The notes under the pieces were generated by a model. That model saw nothing but the letters and a program-made list of their open reading frames with translations, did no database searches and had not been told where the DNA came from. 64,000 nucleotides of DNA from Poriferisodalis sp965221945. GTDB lineage: Bacteria > Actinomycetota > Acidimicrobiia > Acidimicrobiales > Poriferisodalaceae. Location of the stretch: assembly GCF_965221945.1 (NCBI RefSeq), contig NZ_OZ244925.1:1674001-1738000 (forward strand). Reading direction: 5' to 3'. The position numbers and the translations under genes are program-made. Below, one piece after another: positions 33,599 through 41,443 of this stretch. Numbering within the stretch: the stretch's first letter is position 1; each line of letters begins with the position of its first letter.

Positions 33599-35026
33599 CT
33601 ACCACTCGGCGGCGATGTACTGGGTTTCGCAGAACTCGTAGATGCCCTCGCTGGCGCCTTCGCGGCCGAGGCCTGACTGTTTCATGCCGCCGAAGGGCGC
33701 TGCTGGGTCAGACACTGCGCCACGGTTCAGACCGATCATGCCGGCCTCGATGCGCTCGCTGACCGCCAGACCCTTGGCCAGGTCCTGGGTGTAGACGTAG
33801 CCGATCAGACCCATCTCTGTGTCGTTGGCGGCGGCGATCATGGCATCGGTGTCGGTGAAGCTGGAGACCGGCGCCACGGGGCCGAATATCTCCTCCCGCG
33901 TGATGGGTGCCGCCGGGTCGACGCCGCCAAGCACGGTTGGCTCGTAGAAGAAGCCCGGGCCGTCAATGGCCCGGCCGCCGGTAACGGCTTGGGCTCCCCC
34001 GTCGATCGCCGCGCGCACGAGCCGATCAATGTTCTCCACTGACGCGGCATTGATCATCGGCCCGCAGCCGACACCGGGGTCACGGCCGTTGCCAACCTTC
34101 ACATCGCCCATGGCTGTCGCCAGTCGCTCGACGAACTCATCGTGCACCGATGCTTCAACGAAAAACCGGTTCGCGGCGGTGCAGGTCTCGGCCGAGTGGC
34201 GCATCTTCGCGACCATGGCGCCAGCGGTGGCAGCTTCGAGATCGGCATCGTCGAACACGACGAACGGCGCGTTGCCGCCGAGCTCCATCACCACCTTGAG
34301 CACCCGGTCGGCGCAGCGCTTCAGCAATACCCGGCCGACCTCGGTTGAGCCGGTGAACGAGAGCATTCGCACGGCGCGGTGGTCGACGACGGCATCGAGC
34401 CAGGCACCGGAGTTCGACGTGGGCACCAGGTTGACGACACCAGGCGGCACGCCGGCCTCGGCCAGCAGCTCGGCAACTCGCAGCGAGGTCAGCGGGGCTT
34501 CGCGCGGCGGCTTGATGACCACGGTGTTGCCGGCCGCCAGCGCCGGGGCCAGCTTGCGGGTGATCATCGCCGCCGGGAAGTTCCACGGCGTGATCATCGC
34601 CACGACGCCGACCGGTGGGTGCCGGGTGATGATCCGGTTCGCACCCGAGGGGGCGACGCTGATCGAGCCGTGAATGCGGACCGCCTCCTCGGCGTTCCAT
34701 CGGAAGAACTCCGCGGCGTAGGCCACCTCGCCGGCGGCGTCGGCGCGGGGCTTGCCGTTCTCGAGCGTGATCAGATCGGCCAGCTCGTCGGTGTGCTCGA
34801 TGAGGATGCGGTGGGATTCCCGCAGGATCTCCGAGCGGACACGCGGCGGCTCGGCGGCCCAACCCGGCTGCGCAGCGGCTGCCGCATCGCATGCGGCTGC
34901 TGCGTCTGCTGGCGTTCCCGCCGCAACGCTTGCCGCGACGTCACCCGTGGCGGGGTCGAGCACGTCAATCCGGCTTGTTGAGTCTCCAGCCAGCCAGCTG
35001 CCTCCGATGAGCATTTGCGTCTGCAT
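33599..35026 (-). CDS. NAD(P)-dependent aldehyde dehydrogenase, succinate-semialdehyde dehydrogenase type
   Basis: A 475-residue aldehyde dehydrogenase. The cofactor segment I-T-P-W-N-F-P-A-A-M and K-P-P-R-E-A-P, F-T-G-S-T-E-V-G, the general-base Glu in E-L-G-G-N-A-P, the nucleophilic Cys in E-T-C-T-A-A-N and E-E-I-F-G-P are all present. The early motif L-E-N-G-K-P and the T-A-A-N-R-F active-site surroundings match succinate-semialdehyde dehydrogenase (GabD-like) enzymes. The start at 35026 (or 35014) has no strong ribosome site; longer frames upstream show no family match. Confidence 0.9.
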   Translation of the reverse strand: MQTQMLIGGSWLAGDSTSRIDVLDPATGDVAASVAAGTPADAAAACDAAAAAQPGWAAEPPRVRSEILRESHRILIEHTDELADLITLENGKPRADAAGEVAYAAEFFRWNAEEAVRIHGSISVAPSGANRIITRHPPVGVVAMITPWNFPAAMITRKLAPALAAGNTVVIKPPREAPLTSLRVAELLAEAGVPPGVVNLVPTSNSGAWLDAVVDHRAVRMLSFTGSTEVGRVLLKRCADRVLKVVMELGGNAPFVVFDDADLEAATAGAMVAKMRHSAETCTAANRFFVEASVHDEFVERLATAMGDVKVGNGRDPGVGCGPMINAASVENIDRLVRAAIDGGAQAVTGGRAIDGPGFFYEPTVLGGVDPAAPITREEIFGPVAPVSSFTDTDAMIAAANDTEMGLIGYVYTQDLAKGLAVSERIEAGMIGLNRGAVSDPAAPFGGMKQSGLGREGASEGIYEFCETQYIAAEW

Positions 35027-35132
35027 CGTGCCAGCATCGCAAATCCGCCGTTGATTCCGCGCCACCGTCAGGCCACGGCCACGGCCCGATGACCCAAACG
35101 GCGACCTGGCCGGGGACCGAGTGGAGGGGTGA

Positions 35133-36122
35133 TCAGTCGCCGTAGTGGTGCAGGCCGCGCTCGCGGGCGCGCATCTCGTCCACCGCTCGCTGCGCGTCGC
35201 CGATCGCGTGCTCCAGCTCAGCAATGACGATGTCGGGGTCGGAGGTGAATTCCAGCCCCTCAACGAGGCGAGCCAAGCGCCCCTGCGTCCGCCACGCAGC
35301 GAACTTGGCCCACTCGGTCCAGAGCACTTCGTGGTCGTCGATGTCAATGAGGTTGGAGGTGCGGCTCTGCTCGTCGACAGTGGCGTCGAGCGACACGTAA
35401 CCGTTCACCATCGAGACGCGCTCGCACATCTCGGAGAGCGGCCCAGCCCGGTGCACGACCATGTCACCGTGCAGCGCGACGGCGTATCCGGGCCCCGGGA
35501 AGTCGGGAGCGACGGTGCGGTCTGCCGGGATTCGCTTGCCTGCGTCGGCGAGCTCGGCGGCTTCGTGCTTGGTGCCCCGGAACCACTCCAAGCGGCCGCC
35601 GGCGACCTCGGCGGGGTCGGTCACTGCGAGCACGTAGTCGAGAGGCAGCGTGTCGTGATGCCACTTGTCGATGGCAGTGTCGATCTGTGACGGCTCGTAG
35701 TTGAGGTGGCCGAGATGCACCGGCATCGGGTGCGGGGCGATCTCGATGCCGTAGATCGCTTCGAGATGCGCCGTGACGTCGGGGCTCAGGCACACGTCGC
35801 GCAGCCAGCGTGAGCGGTAGCAGCCGCCGCGCACCGTCCGCTCGATCCGCTCCCCTGCCGGGCGAGCGAAACACCGCAGGCGCCGGGCCGTCTCCAGCAT
35901 GACGGCCGCGCCCTCGTCGCTCAACATCCGGAACGGCGACGACAGCGCCACCGGCGTGGCCTTCGTGGCGATCTCGGCATCGTCATAGCCGAGGTCAGCC
36001 AGCATGAGCACCTCGGCGGGCGTTTCGAGCTGCAGATGCCGCGCAGAATCGAACGCCGGCTCGCCGTCGAGCCACTCGTACCCCCGCGGCTGCGTCGCCG
36101 GAAACGGAACTGCAGTGCCCAT
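35133..36122 (-). CDS. Possible Fe(II)/2-oxoglutarate-type oxygenase
   Basis: I do not recognise the exact family of this 329-residue protein. It contains W-H-H-D-T-L-P-L-D-Y near residue 166, then G-G-R-L-E-W-F-R-G-T-K, later A-L-H-G-D-M-V-V-H-R-A-G-P and C-E-R-V-S-M-V-N-G-Y. An H-x-D motif followed some 75 residues later by a conserved H and an R ten residues on is the facial triad plus cosubstrate Arg of Fe(II)/2OG oxygenases such as phytanoyl-CoA dioxygenase relatives. A 60-residue helical tail (R-A-V-D-E-M-R-A-R) follows. Start 36122 has TAGAGT 8 nt upstream. Confidence 0.6.
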   Translation of the reverse strand: MGTAVPFPATQPRGYEWLDGEPAFDSARHLQLETPAEVLMLADLGYDDAEIATKATPVALSSPFRMLSDEGAAVMLETARRLRCFARPAGERIERTVRGGCYRSRWLRDVCLSPDVTAHLEAIYGIEIAPHPMPVHLGHLNYEPSQIDTAIDKWHHDTLPLDYVLAVTDPAEVAGGRLEWFRGTKHEAAELADAGKRIPADRTVAPDFPGPGYAVALHGDMVVHRAGPLSEMCERVSMVNGYVSLDATVDEQSRTSNLIDIDDHEVLWTEWAKFAAWRTQGRLARLVEGLEFTSDPDIVIAELEHAIGDAQRAVDEMRARERGLHHYGD

Positions 36123-36254
36123 CGGCTACGACTCTATGAGCGAGCGCGGCTGGCCATCCGGAAGGCTCAGCCGCTGCGCGCCATGTCGGTCCTGGCAACA
36201 ACCGAAGTCGAATTGCCCGCATGCGCTGCACTCGCGATGATCGCGGCAGAGCGA

Positions 36255-36632
36255 CTACCTCGCACCGCGCTTCTCCGATATACCCGGATTGGGACGTGTC
36301 GGAGACGGAACCGTACCTGTCAGACTTGTGGGTATCGCGATCCGCTCGTCGTCGAAAACGGCGACAAGCTCGAGCCGACCACCCATTCCTTCCACAGCGG
36401 CTCGCCACGTCGACAGCAGATTGTCCTCGGACGCTTCGATCGCCGAGATCGTGGCCTGGGTGCGCTGCAAGCGCCGCGCCAAGTCCACTTGGGTCATGTG
36501 TCGATGCTTGCGAAGCTCAGCGAGGTTGAAGGCAATTGCGTCCGCACGCGCGGCCTCCTTGATGGCGTCGATGCTTGCACGCCGCTCCGGCCCAATAGTG
36601 CCGATGATCGCGCTGAATTTGCGGTGTCCCAT
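36255..36632 (-). CDS. XRE-family helix-turn-helix antitoxin (HigA-like)
   Basis: A 125-residue DNA-binding protein. The XRE helix-turn-helix lies at about 40-75: L-A-E-L-R-K-H-R-H-M-T-Q-V-D-L-A-R-R-L and T-Q-A-T-I-S-A-I-E-A-S-E-D, followed by a beta-rich segment M-G-G-R-L-E-L-V-A-V-F-D-D. This is the antitoxin form found after Gp49/HigB-like toxins. GGTAAGGAC precedes the ATG; a TTG at 36653 overlapping the toxin stop is possible. Its toxin gene is broken (next entry), so it survives as an orphan regulator. Confidence 0.85.
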   Translation of the reverse strand: MGHRKFSAIIGTIGPERRASIDAIKEAARADAIAFNLAELRKHRHMTQVDLARRLQRTQATISAIEASEDNLLSTWRAAVEGMGGRLELVAVFDDERIAIPTSLTGTVPSPTRPNPGISEKRGAR

Positions 36633-36649
36633 GTCCTTACCACCCAAGC

Positions 36650-36909
36650 TCAATATCGCTCTGCATCGCCATCCTCCTGCATTTCGATCTCCGTCAGATA
36701 GCGCTCGTACCGGTGCTCAGCTTCGGGCACAGCCGTCGCATACCAGCGATCCCACTGCCCGGTCTTGTCCCCACCGACCAACAAGATCGCTTGACGTCTC
36801 GGATCGAACAGGAACAACACCCTCAGGTGCTTCGCTCGTCCTGTTCGGGCTCACCGTGCTGACCGAACCAATCGGCGAATCCGTCGGTGCCGTTGATCTC
36901 CCAGACCAC
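36650..36909 (-). pseudogene. HigB/Gp49-like toxin gene remnant (internal deletion with frame change)
   Basis: Two pieces of a Gp49/RelE-superfamily toxin lie in different frames. From GTG 36909 the frame gives V-W-E-I-N-G-T-D-G-F-A-D-W-F and stops at TGA 36823-36825. In another frame, L-R-V-L-F-L-F-D-P-R-R-Q-A-I-L-L-V-G-G-D-K-T then W-Y-A-T-A-V-P-E-A-E, ending 36650. Intact toxins of this type are about 110-120 residues and have some 40-50 residues between these two blocks (including the R-x-x-x-x-L-R strand) that are missing here. So the toxin is dead; the stop overlaps the region before the antitoxin start. Confidence 0.8.
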
Positions 36910-36973
36910 GGACCGAACATAGAGTCTAGCCTATATTGATCCAACTGAATATTCGGCGCGTATGCCCCGCTTG

Positions 36974-37459
36974 TCAATCAGTCGCAGCAGCGTTGATCTT
37001 GGCGGCAACAGCGGCCAAGTATTCGTTGTCTGCCCGTCTGGCTGCGATCTCGGTGGTCACGTAGCCGGGGTATGCCTCGAAATACTGATCTCCGCGGGCG
37101 GTCGTTTCAGCTTCGGGACCTGGGCGCAGGCCCGCTGTCTGATGCATCGGGATGACCTTGGCATGCAGGTGGTCGATCATCATCCCTTCGAACACCACGG
37201 CGCAGCGATCGACGTCGTCGTATGCAGCAGCGATCTTCGCTGCCACGAGGCGCGCTGCCCTCATCAGCTCAGAGACCACCGCAGCGTCTGCTCTCGCGAT
37301 ATCGCTCGGGTGATGGTCCTTCGTGATCACGACGCTGAAGCCCTCGGTGTTCGGAAAGATGTCCAAGAACCCGAGATGGCTCTCGTCCTCAAAGACCATG
37401 TGGCTCGGCTCGGCACCGGCCGCGATCTTGCAGAAGATGCAGTCGTCCACGAGCGGCAT
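36974..37459 (-). CDS. HIT-family protein
   Basis: A 161-residue HIT (histidine triad) protein: C-I-F-C-K-I-A-A-G zinc-binding start, F-L-D-I-F-P-N-T-E-G, H-H-P-S-D and the triad region D-H-L-H-A-K-V-I-P-M-H. The third His of H-x-H-x-H is Lys, as in one bacterial subgroup in which a later His (P-M-H) is conserved. HIT proteins hydrolyse nucleotide phosphoramidates or dinucleotides. It lies between decayed accessory genes but is intact. Confidence 0.88.
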   Translation of the reverse strand: MPLVDDCIFCKIAAGAEPSHMVFEDESHLGFLDIFPNTEGFSVVITKDHHPSDIARADAAVVSELMRAARLVAAKIAAAYDDVDRCAVVFEGMMIDHLHAKVIPMHQTAGLRPGPEAETTARGDQYFEAYPGYVTTEIAARRADNEYLAAVAAKINAAATD

Positions 37460-37489
37460 TCTGCTCGCCGCGATCGCGCATCAGTGTCG

Positions 37490-37790
37490 CTATTCGAACT
37501 CGGCGGCTTGGGCGTTGAGGTTTTGGGCGTTCTCACTGACAGTTCTGCGGGTTGAGTCGTCGTAGCCGTCGGCGTTTTCTGCTCGGATTTCCAGCGCAAG
37601 TTCAAGGTTTTGGCCCAGGTGGGCGGCGACGTGGTTAAGGATGTCACTGAGCTGCTTGATGCCGCGGACTGGATCTAGCTGAAAGTGCGCGTAGAACTGC
37701 GCCGGCGCCAACTTCAGGTCTGCAGGCGGCTGCGGCTTAGGTGGATCACCCTCCGGCGGGGGCTCGGGCTCAGGTGGGCCGCCGCCATTC
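37490..37790 (-). pseudogene. 3' end of a DUF499-like ATPase gene (remnant)
   Basis: The last about 100 codons of a larger gene remain: a Pro/Glu-rich linker (G-G-P-P-E-P-E-P-P-P-E-G), then F-Y-A-H-F-Q-L-D-P-V-R-G, L-E-L-A-L-E-I-R-A-E-N-A-D-G-Y-D and V-S-E-N-A-Q-N-L. This is the pattern of the C-terminal domain of DUF499/Swt1-type AAA ATPases that occur in phage-defence loci, where it follows a long ATPase body. Homology ends abruptly near 37790, about 10 bp from the presumed start of the macro-domain gene on the other strand. A 73-residue frame from an internal ATG at 37711 is all that could be translated. Confidence 0.6.
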
Positions 37791-37800
37791 GCGTGCCGAG

Positions 37801-38595
37801 ATGCAGGAGATTGCGCGCGGTTACGTACCGATGGACATGAATGACAAGTGGTTCACCTTCATGGAAGACGACTGCTTGTTCCTGCATCGCAGCTGGACCG
37901 GTTTCGGCATCTACGAAGTCACATTCGCAGCGAAGGAGACCGGGTTCTTGATCACTTCCGTACATGTCGAGAGCGATCCCGACATCTACAAGCGTGACTC
38001 GGACATGGGCGAGCGCGAACAGCTGCGAGAAATCATCGCGCACGTCGCCGGCGAACCGATGCCACCGCTGCTGCCCATCTTGATTCAGAGCAAGCCCCAG
38101 CTCGAGGCGGTGCTCGGTGACATCACGACGGAGAAGGTCGACGCCATCGTCACGGCGGCAGACACGGTCCTGCTGGGCGGAGGCGGTGTGGACATGGCGA
38201 TCCATCGCGCCGCCGGCCCGGAACTGCGTTCGCATTGCAGATCACTCGACGGTTGCGCGTTAGGGCGCGCCAAGATCACGCCCGGCTTCCGGCTCGCCGC
38301 CCAATGGGTCATTCACACCGTCGGGCCAAAGTGGCAGGGCGGGTCCCACGGCGAACCGGTGCTGCTCGAATCGTGCTACCGGGAATGCCTCGCCCGCGCC
38401 GATGAGGTCGGCGCGGAGAGCGTGGCCTTTCCCGCAATCGCCACCGGCGCTCACAAGTACCCACGGACAGCGGCTGCCAAGATTGCCATCAGCACGGTCC
38501 GCAAGACGCCGACGAAGGTTCGCGAGGTCCGCTTCGTCTGCTTCGACGTGCCCACGCTGAAGGCGTACCAGAAGGCGATCGGCGAGGCGAAGTAG
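37801..38595 (+). CDS. Macro-domain protein with an N-terminal extra domain
   Basis: A 264-residue protein in two parts. Residues about 95-260 are a macro domain: I-T-T-E-K-V-D-A-I-V-T-A-A-D near residue 107, L-L-G-G-G-G-V-D-M-A-I-H-R-A-A-G, V-I-H-T-V-G-P and F-P-A-I-A-T-G-A-H-K-Y-P. This binds ADP-ribose and often removes it from proteins or nucleic acids. Residues 1-85 form a separate domain with M-N-D-K-W-F-T-F-M-E-D-D-C-L-F-L-H-R-S-W-T-G that I know only as an uncharacterised domain in proteins near NAD/ADP-ribose enzymes. Usual macro position has N in A-N; here A-A-D. Start 37801 is uncertain (37831 possible); the promoter side abuts the DUF499 remnant. Confidence 0.82.
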   Translation: MQEIARGYVPMDMNDKWFTFMEDDCLFLHRSWTGFGIYEVTFAAKETGFLITSVHVESDPDIYKRDSDMGEREQLREIIAHVAGEPMPPLLPILIQSKPQLEAVLGDITTEKVDAIVTAADTVLLGGGGVDMAIHRAAGPELRSHCRSLDGCALGRAKITPGFRLAAQWVIHTVGPKWQGGSHGEPVLLESCYRECLARADEVGAESVAFPAIATGAHKYPRTAAAKIAISTVRKTPTKVREVRFVCFDVPTLKAYQKAIGEAK

Positions 38596-38929
38596 GTCCG
38601 GCTCGGCACAACCACCGCTGGGAAGTGCAGTGAGCACCAGAAGGCCGGTCCGCCTGAAGTCGGCTCGGCGGCCGTGTGCTCAGGTCACCCTGCTCAGGCG
38701 GTTGTCTCCGCACCCTCCGGTCGTCCTGAAAGGTAGCGGACCTAGTCGCCTTGGTCGCCTTGGTCGCCGTTGTCGGCGGAAAGAGGCGGAACTCCGTCCT
38801 CGGGCGGCTGGAAGAGGCCCTTGGGAACGTTGTCAGGACCGACCGCGGCCTCTGGCGAGTAGCCGTCTTGCGCCCGCCGCGAAGCGTGGGATGTCTCGCC
38901 CTCAGCCCGGTTTCGCCGCACGACTTCAA
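38596..38929. other. Stretch without a confident gene between the macro and DUF2188 genes
   Basis: Only a 77-codon open frame on the minus strand (38742-38975) is present. It is rich in Gly/Asp/Gln at the end (three G-D-Q copies from a 9-bp repeat near 38745-38770), overlaps the DUF2188 gene in another frame and has no recognisable domain. No promoter, hairpin or RNA gene was seen. Confidence 0.5.
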
Positions 38930-39097
38930 CTAGAGGAAGATCGAGATCTTGCCGCCGCCCACTCTCTGACGCCACTCACCAGCGGCTCGCTCGGCTTCTT
39001 CAAGCGTGGCGTGCTGAGAGACGGGATTGTGCGCGCCGGGTGCTCGAACATCCCAGCCTCCCGCGCGGTTCTTCACTACAAGCCGCTTGTCACCCAT
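38930..39097 (-). CDS. DUF2188 domain protein (55 residues)
   Basis: A small gene found by reading the sequence: ATG 39097, AGGAG 6 nt upstream, TAG at 38930-38932. The product has the DUF2188 shape: K-R-L-V-V-K-N-R-A-G-G-W-D-V-R-A-P-G-A, then S-Q-H-A-T-L-E-E-A-E-R-A-A and the end G-G-G-K-I-S-I-F-L. DUF2188 proteins are short, found in many mobile or accessory regions and have no proven role. It diverges from the NYN gene, with 57 bp between them. Confidence 0.75.
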   Translation of the reverse strand: MGDKRLVVKNRAGGWDVRAPGAHNPVSQHATLEEAERAAGEWRQRVGGGKISIFL

Positions 39098-39142
39098 GTG
39101 AGGCTCCTACTGTCATTCAATGAATCTGACGCATCGTGAATC

Positions 39143-39148
39143 TAGACT
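39143..39148 (+). promoter_or_regulatory. -10 box (TAGACT) for the NYN gene
   Basis: TAGACT ends 6 nt before the ATG at 39155 and there is no Shine-Dalgarno, so a leaderless message is likely. Confidence 0.4.
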
Positions 39149-39522
39149 CTGTCAATGCGCGTCGGTGCATATATCGATGGCTTCAACGTCTACTACGGAG
39201 GCCGGCAGCTGTGTGGCCGGGACGCGACCGGATGGCGGTGGCTCGACTTCAATGCCTTGGTGAGGCAGCTCATCGCTAGGAACCGTGCTTGGACGGCCGC
39301 CGGTGCTGACGTCGCCCGAATTGTGTACTGCACGGCACTCGTCAACGGCCAGATCGATCCCGGAGCGCGGATACGGCAAAAGACCTATCTCAATGCGTTA
39401 CGCGCAAGTGGCACCGTCGAGATCGAACTAGGAGCATTCATGACGCGCACCGCTCGAGGTGTCGACGCCGTGAACCGGCAGTACGCCGAAATCCAGACCC
39501 AAGAGGAAAAGGGCTCGGACGT

Positions 39523-39526
39523 CAAC
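39523..39526 (+). repeat. Left target-site duplication of the IS (CAAC)
   Basis: CAAC directly before the IS left end is repeated directly after its right end at 41094-41097. Removal of one copy plus the IS restores the NYN reading frame exactly. Confidence 0.75.
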
Positions 39527-39623
39527 TGAGGCGTATCTGACTCTTCGCGACGGATCGGGTTGGGATTCAGGCCGTATCCGATGGTCGCTGGCGGGTTGTG
39601 GTTGGTGAGGGTAGTCGGCGGGT

Positions 39624-40676
39624 TCATCGCTGGCTCCGGTGCCAGGCTCGGCGTTGTTCGTCGGCGTTTCGCATGCCGTGGGTGCGGGCTGCGCGGATGG
39701 TGTTGCCGCGGCCGTCGTGTTCGTCGTTGGGGGTGACGTAGCCGATCGCTTCGTGCAGCCGGACGCTGTTGTGGTGGACCCGGACGCGTTCGAGTTCGGC
39801 GGCGAGCACGGCCGGGTCGGTGATCGTGGTCAGGTGTGGGTGCTCGCGTTTGACGTGGCCCCACAGCGACTCGATCCACGCCTGGTCGGTCGGGGTCGAC
39901 GGGCGACCGAAGTGTTGGGCGATCGAGCACAGCGCCATGAACCGGCGGGTCTCGTTGGCGTGCATCTCGGTCCCGTTGTCCGAGACCGCCAGCAGCAACG
40001 GCGCCTGGTCGCCGTCGGGGAGCGCGGTGTCGGGGTCGGTGAGGCGGGCTCGGAGCTCGTCGGTGAGCAGTCCCTCGTTGTCGAGCCCGCGGCTGAACAG
40101 GACCCGGGCGGCGACCGAGTCCGGGTTGGCGGTGAGGCGGGTCGAGATCCACTTGCGGGACACGAGGTCGACAATCGCGTACGCGTGCTTGGCGGCGACG
40201 CAGCGTTCGAACTGGGAGCCGTCCCAGCACCACAGCTGGTTCGGGTGCCACTCACACCAGTCCGGCCACGGCGTCTTCACGGTCCGTGCCGGTCGTGGAG
40301 CTCCTTGCAGGGCAAGGCCGTGACGGGCCAGCACCCGATCGACGGTCGACGGCGACGCCCACACCCGTTGCTCGTAGGAGCCGCGGTGAGCGAGCTTGCG
40401 ATGCGACCGGTCCACGTCGCCCCACTCGTCGAACAACGCCAAGATCTCAGCCTCCTCCCACTCCAAGAGCCCGTGGATCGGGTTCCCGCCCGGGCGGGCG
40501 TCATCGAGCCCGCCCCCGGCTCGGCGCTGCTGCCACCGCCACGCCCGACCCCGGTCCAGCTCGACCACCGCGCACGCCCGGTTCAGCGTCCAGCCGGCAT
40601 CGACCGCATCGTCGATCAAGGACAGCAACGCCGCCTTGGCGGTCCCATCGACACGGGCGGGAACCGGACCGCTCAT
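39624..40676 (-). CDS. IS transposase OrfB (DDE integrase core)
   Basis: A 350-residue transposase. N-terminal helix-turn-helix region, then the rve integrase core: first Asp in W-C-W-D-G-S-Q-F, second in A-V-S-D-N-G-T-E-M, and Glu in A-W-I-E-S-L-W-G-H-V-K. The R-P-S-T-P-T-D-Q-A-W segment is typical for IS3/IS481. Its ATG overlaps the orfA stop as ATGA, so it is translated by stop-start reinitiation instead of the -1 frameshift of classical IS3. Confidence 0.88.
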   Translation of the reverse strand: MSGPVPARVDGTAKAALLSLIDDAVDAGWTLNRACAVVELDRGRAWRWQQRRAGGGLDDARPGGNPIHGLLEWEEAEILALFDEWGDVDRSHRKLAHRGSYEQRVWASPSTVDRVLARHGLALQGAPRPARTVKTPWPDWCEWHPNQLWCWDGSQFERCVAAKHAYAIVDLVSRKWISTRLTANPDSVAARVLFSRGLDNEGLLTDELRARLTDPDTALPDGDQAPLLLAVSDNGTEMHANETRRFMALCSIAQHFGRPSTPTDQAWIESLWGHVKREHPHLTTITDPAVLAAELERVRVHHNSVRLHEAIGYVTPNDEHDGRGNTIRAARTHGMRNADEQRRAWHRSQR

Positions 40677-41002
40677 CCCCAGCGCGATTTTCCCCGCAGC
40701 ACCGCCAACTCGACGGCCTGCTCGACCACCGTCGCCTGGAGCCGGTCGACCTCGGCCCCCAACGCCGCGGCCTCCGACGCCTCCTGGCGAGACTGACGCG
40801 GCCGGCCCGGCCTCGACGCCCCCAGCGCCGCGATCGCTCCATCGCGGGCAACCGCTCGCAGCCGGGTGATCACCGACCGATCCACCCCAGCCTCGGCTGC
40901 CGCGTCGGCCTGGGAGATCTGCCCCGTCAGCATCCCCAGCCACAAGTCGTACTTCTGCTCTGCTGTCAGCATCCGCTTCGGCTTCCGCGGTGTCGATGTC
41001 AT
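40673..41002 (-). CDS. IS transposase OrfA (helix-turn-helix)
   Basis: A 109-residue protein with a basic N-terminus (P-R-K-P-K-R-M-L-T-A-E-Q-K), a helix-turn-helix (I-S-Q-A-D-A-A-A-E-A-G-V-D-R-S-V-I-T-R-L) and a leucine-rich C-terminal helix (A-A-A-L-G-A-E-V-D-R-L-Q-A). It would bind the IS ends and dimerise with OrfB. The start at 41002 lies about 90 bp inside the right end. Confidence 0.82.
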   Translation of the reverse strand: MTSTPRKPKRMLTAEQKYDLWLGMLTGQISQADAAAEAGVDRSVITRLRAVARDGAIAALGASRPGRPRQSRQEASEAAALGAEVDRLQATVVEQAVELAVLRGKSRWG

Positions 41003-41413
41003 CGTTGACGGCCTCCACAATCAAGGCCAGCAACCATCTCAGATGCAGTCTGAAAGAACCAGGATCCCGTCGCGCGAAGTCAGACGCACCACACAACGTG
41101 GCCTCTCATATGCTCATCGACCTCTACACGGACCAGATCGACGCAGCGATTCTGGTCAGCAACGACGGCGACCTCAGGTTGCCAGCCACCCATGTGCGAC
41201 GGAACATCGAGTTGGGGGCCACAGCAAACCCAATGAGTGGTGAGCTCTTCCGCGAGCCCCACATCGCGACGGTTCATGCGGAGAATCGCGTTGTCCAGGC
41301 ATTAGGAAGCGCCACTGCTGTCGCACGATGCGACGACTTGAGGCTCCATCAGGCGCATACAGGAACAGCATCCTTCGTTGGCGGCGCATTCTGCGTCAAC
41401 CTCGGTTGCGTTT

Positions 41414-41430
41414 TGTCCCAAATTGGGACA
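41414..41430. promoter_or_regulatory. 17-bp palindrome TGTCCCAAATTGGGACA, probable operator
   Basis: The arms TGTCCCAA and TTGGGACA are perfectly complementary around a central A. CATAAT (a -10-like box) follows at once. The element is AT-rich for this genome. It looks like a repressor site over a plus-strand promoter, of the kind used by toxin-antitoxin XRE regulators, but no intact gene follows: only a terminator-like hairpin and the converging helicase gene. Confidence 0.55.
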
Positions 41431-41443
41431 TAATGTTCCTACC

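Larger units (their letters stand above)
39527..41093. mobile_element. IS3/IS481-like insertion sequence, 1567 bp
   Basis: Ends were set from imperfect terminal inverted repeats: left TGAGGCGTATCTGACT, right (complement) TGTGGTGCGTCTGACT, 12 of 16 identical, with similarity continuing through CGCGACGGATC. The element carries two minus-strand genes (orfA, orfB) and is flanked by the 4-bp target duplication CAAC. The insertion is in the NYN gene and opposite to its direction. Both ends and both genes are complete, so it may still be mobile. Confidence 0.85.
39155..41433 (+). pseudogene. NYN-domain (LabA/DUF88, PIN-like) nuclease gene interrupted by an IS element
   Basis: The first 124 codons (39155-39526) begin M-R-V-G-A-Y-I-D-G-F-N-V-Y-Y-G, the NYN-domain start with its catalytic Asp, then R-Q-K-T-Y-L-N-A-L, ending at K-G-S-D-V-N. 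The missing half resumes after the IS at 41098 with V-A-S-H-M-L-I-D-L-Y-T-D-Q-I-D-A-A-I-L-V-S-N-D-G-D-L-R, carrying the other acidic residues (S-N-D-G-D). Joined without the insertion and one copy of CAAC, the frame is continuous and gives about 236 residues. Its last part (after 41290) is not family-like, so the C-terminus may also be damaged. These nucleases act on RNA. Confidence 0.82.

Noticed and set aside
38742..38975. A 77-residue Gly/Asp-rich minus-strand frame
   Set aside because: It overlaps the DUF2188 gene in another frame, has no good ribosome site and no domain; left as an unassigned stretch.
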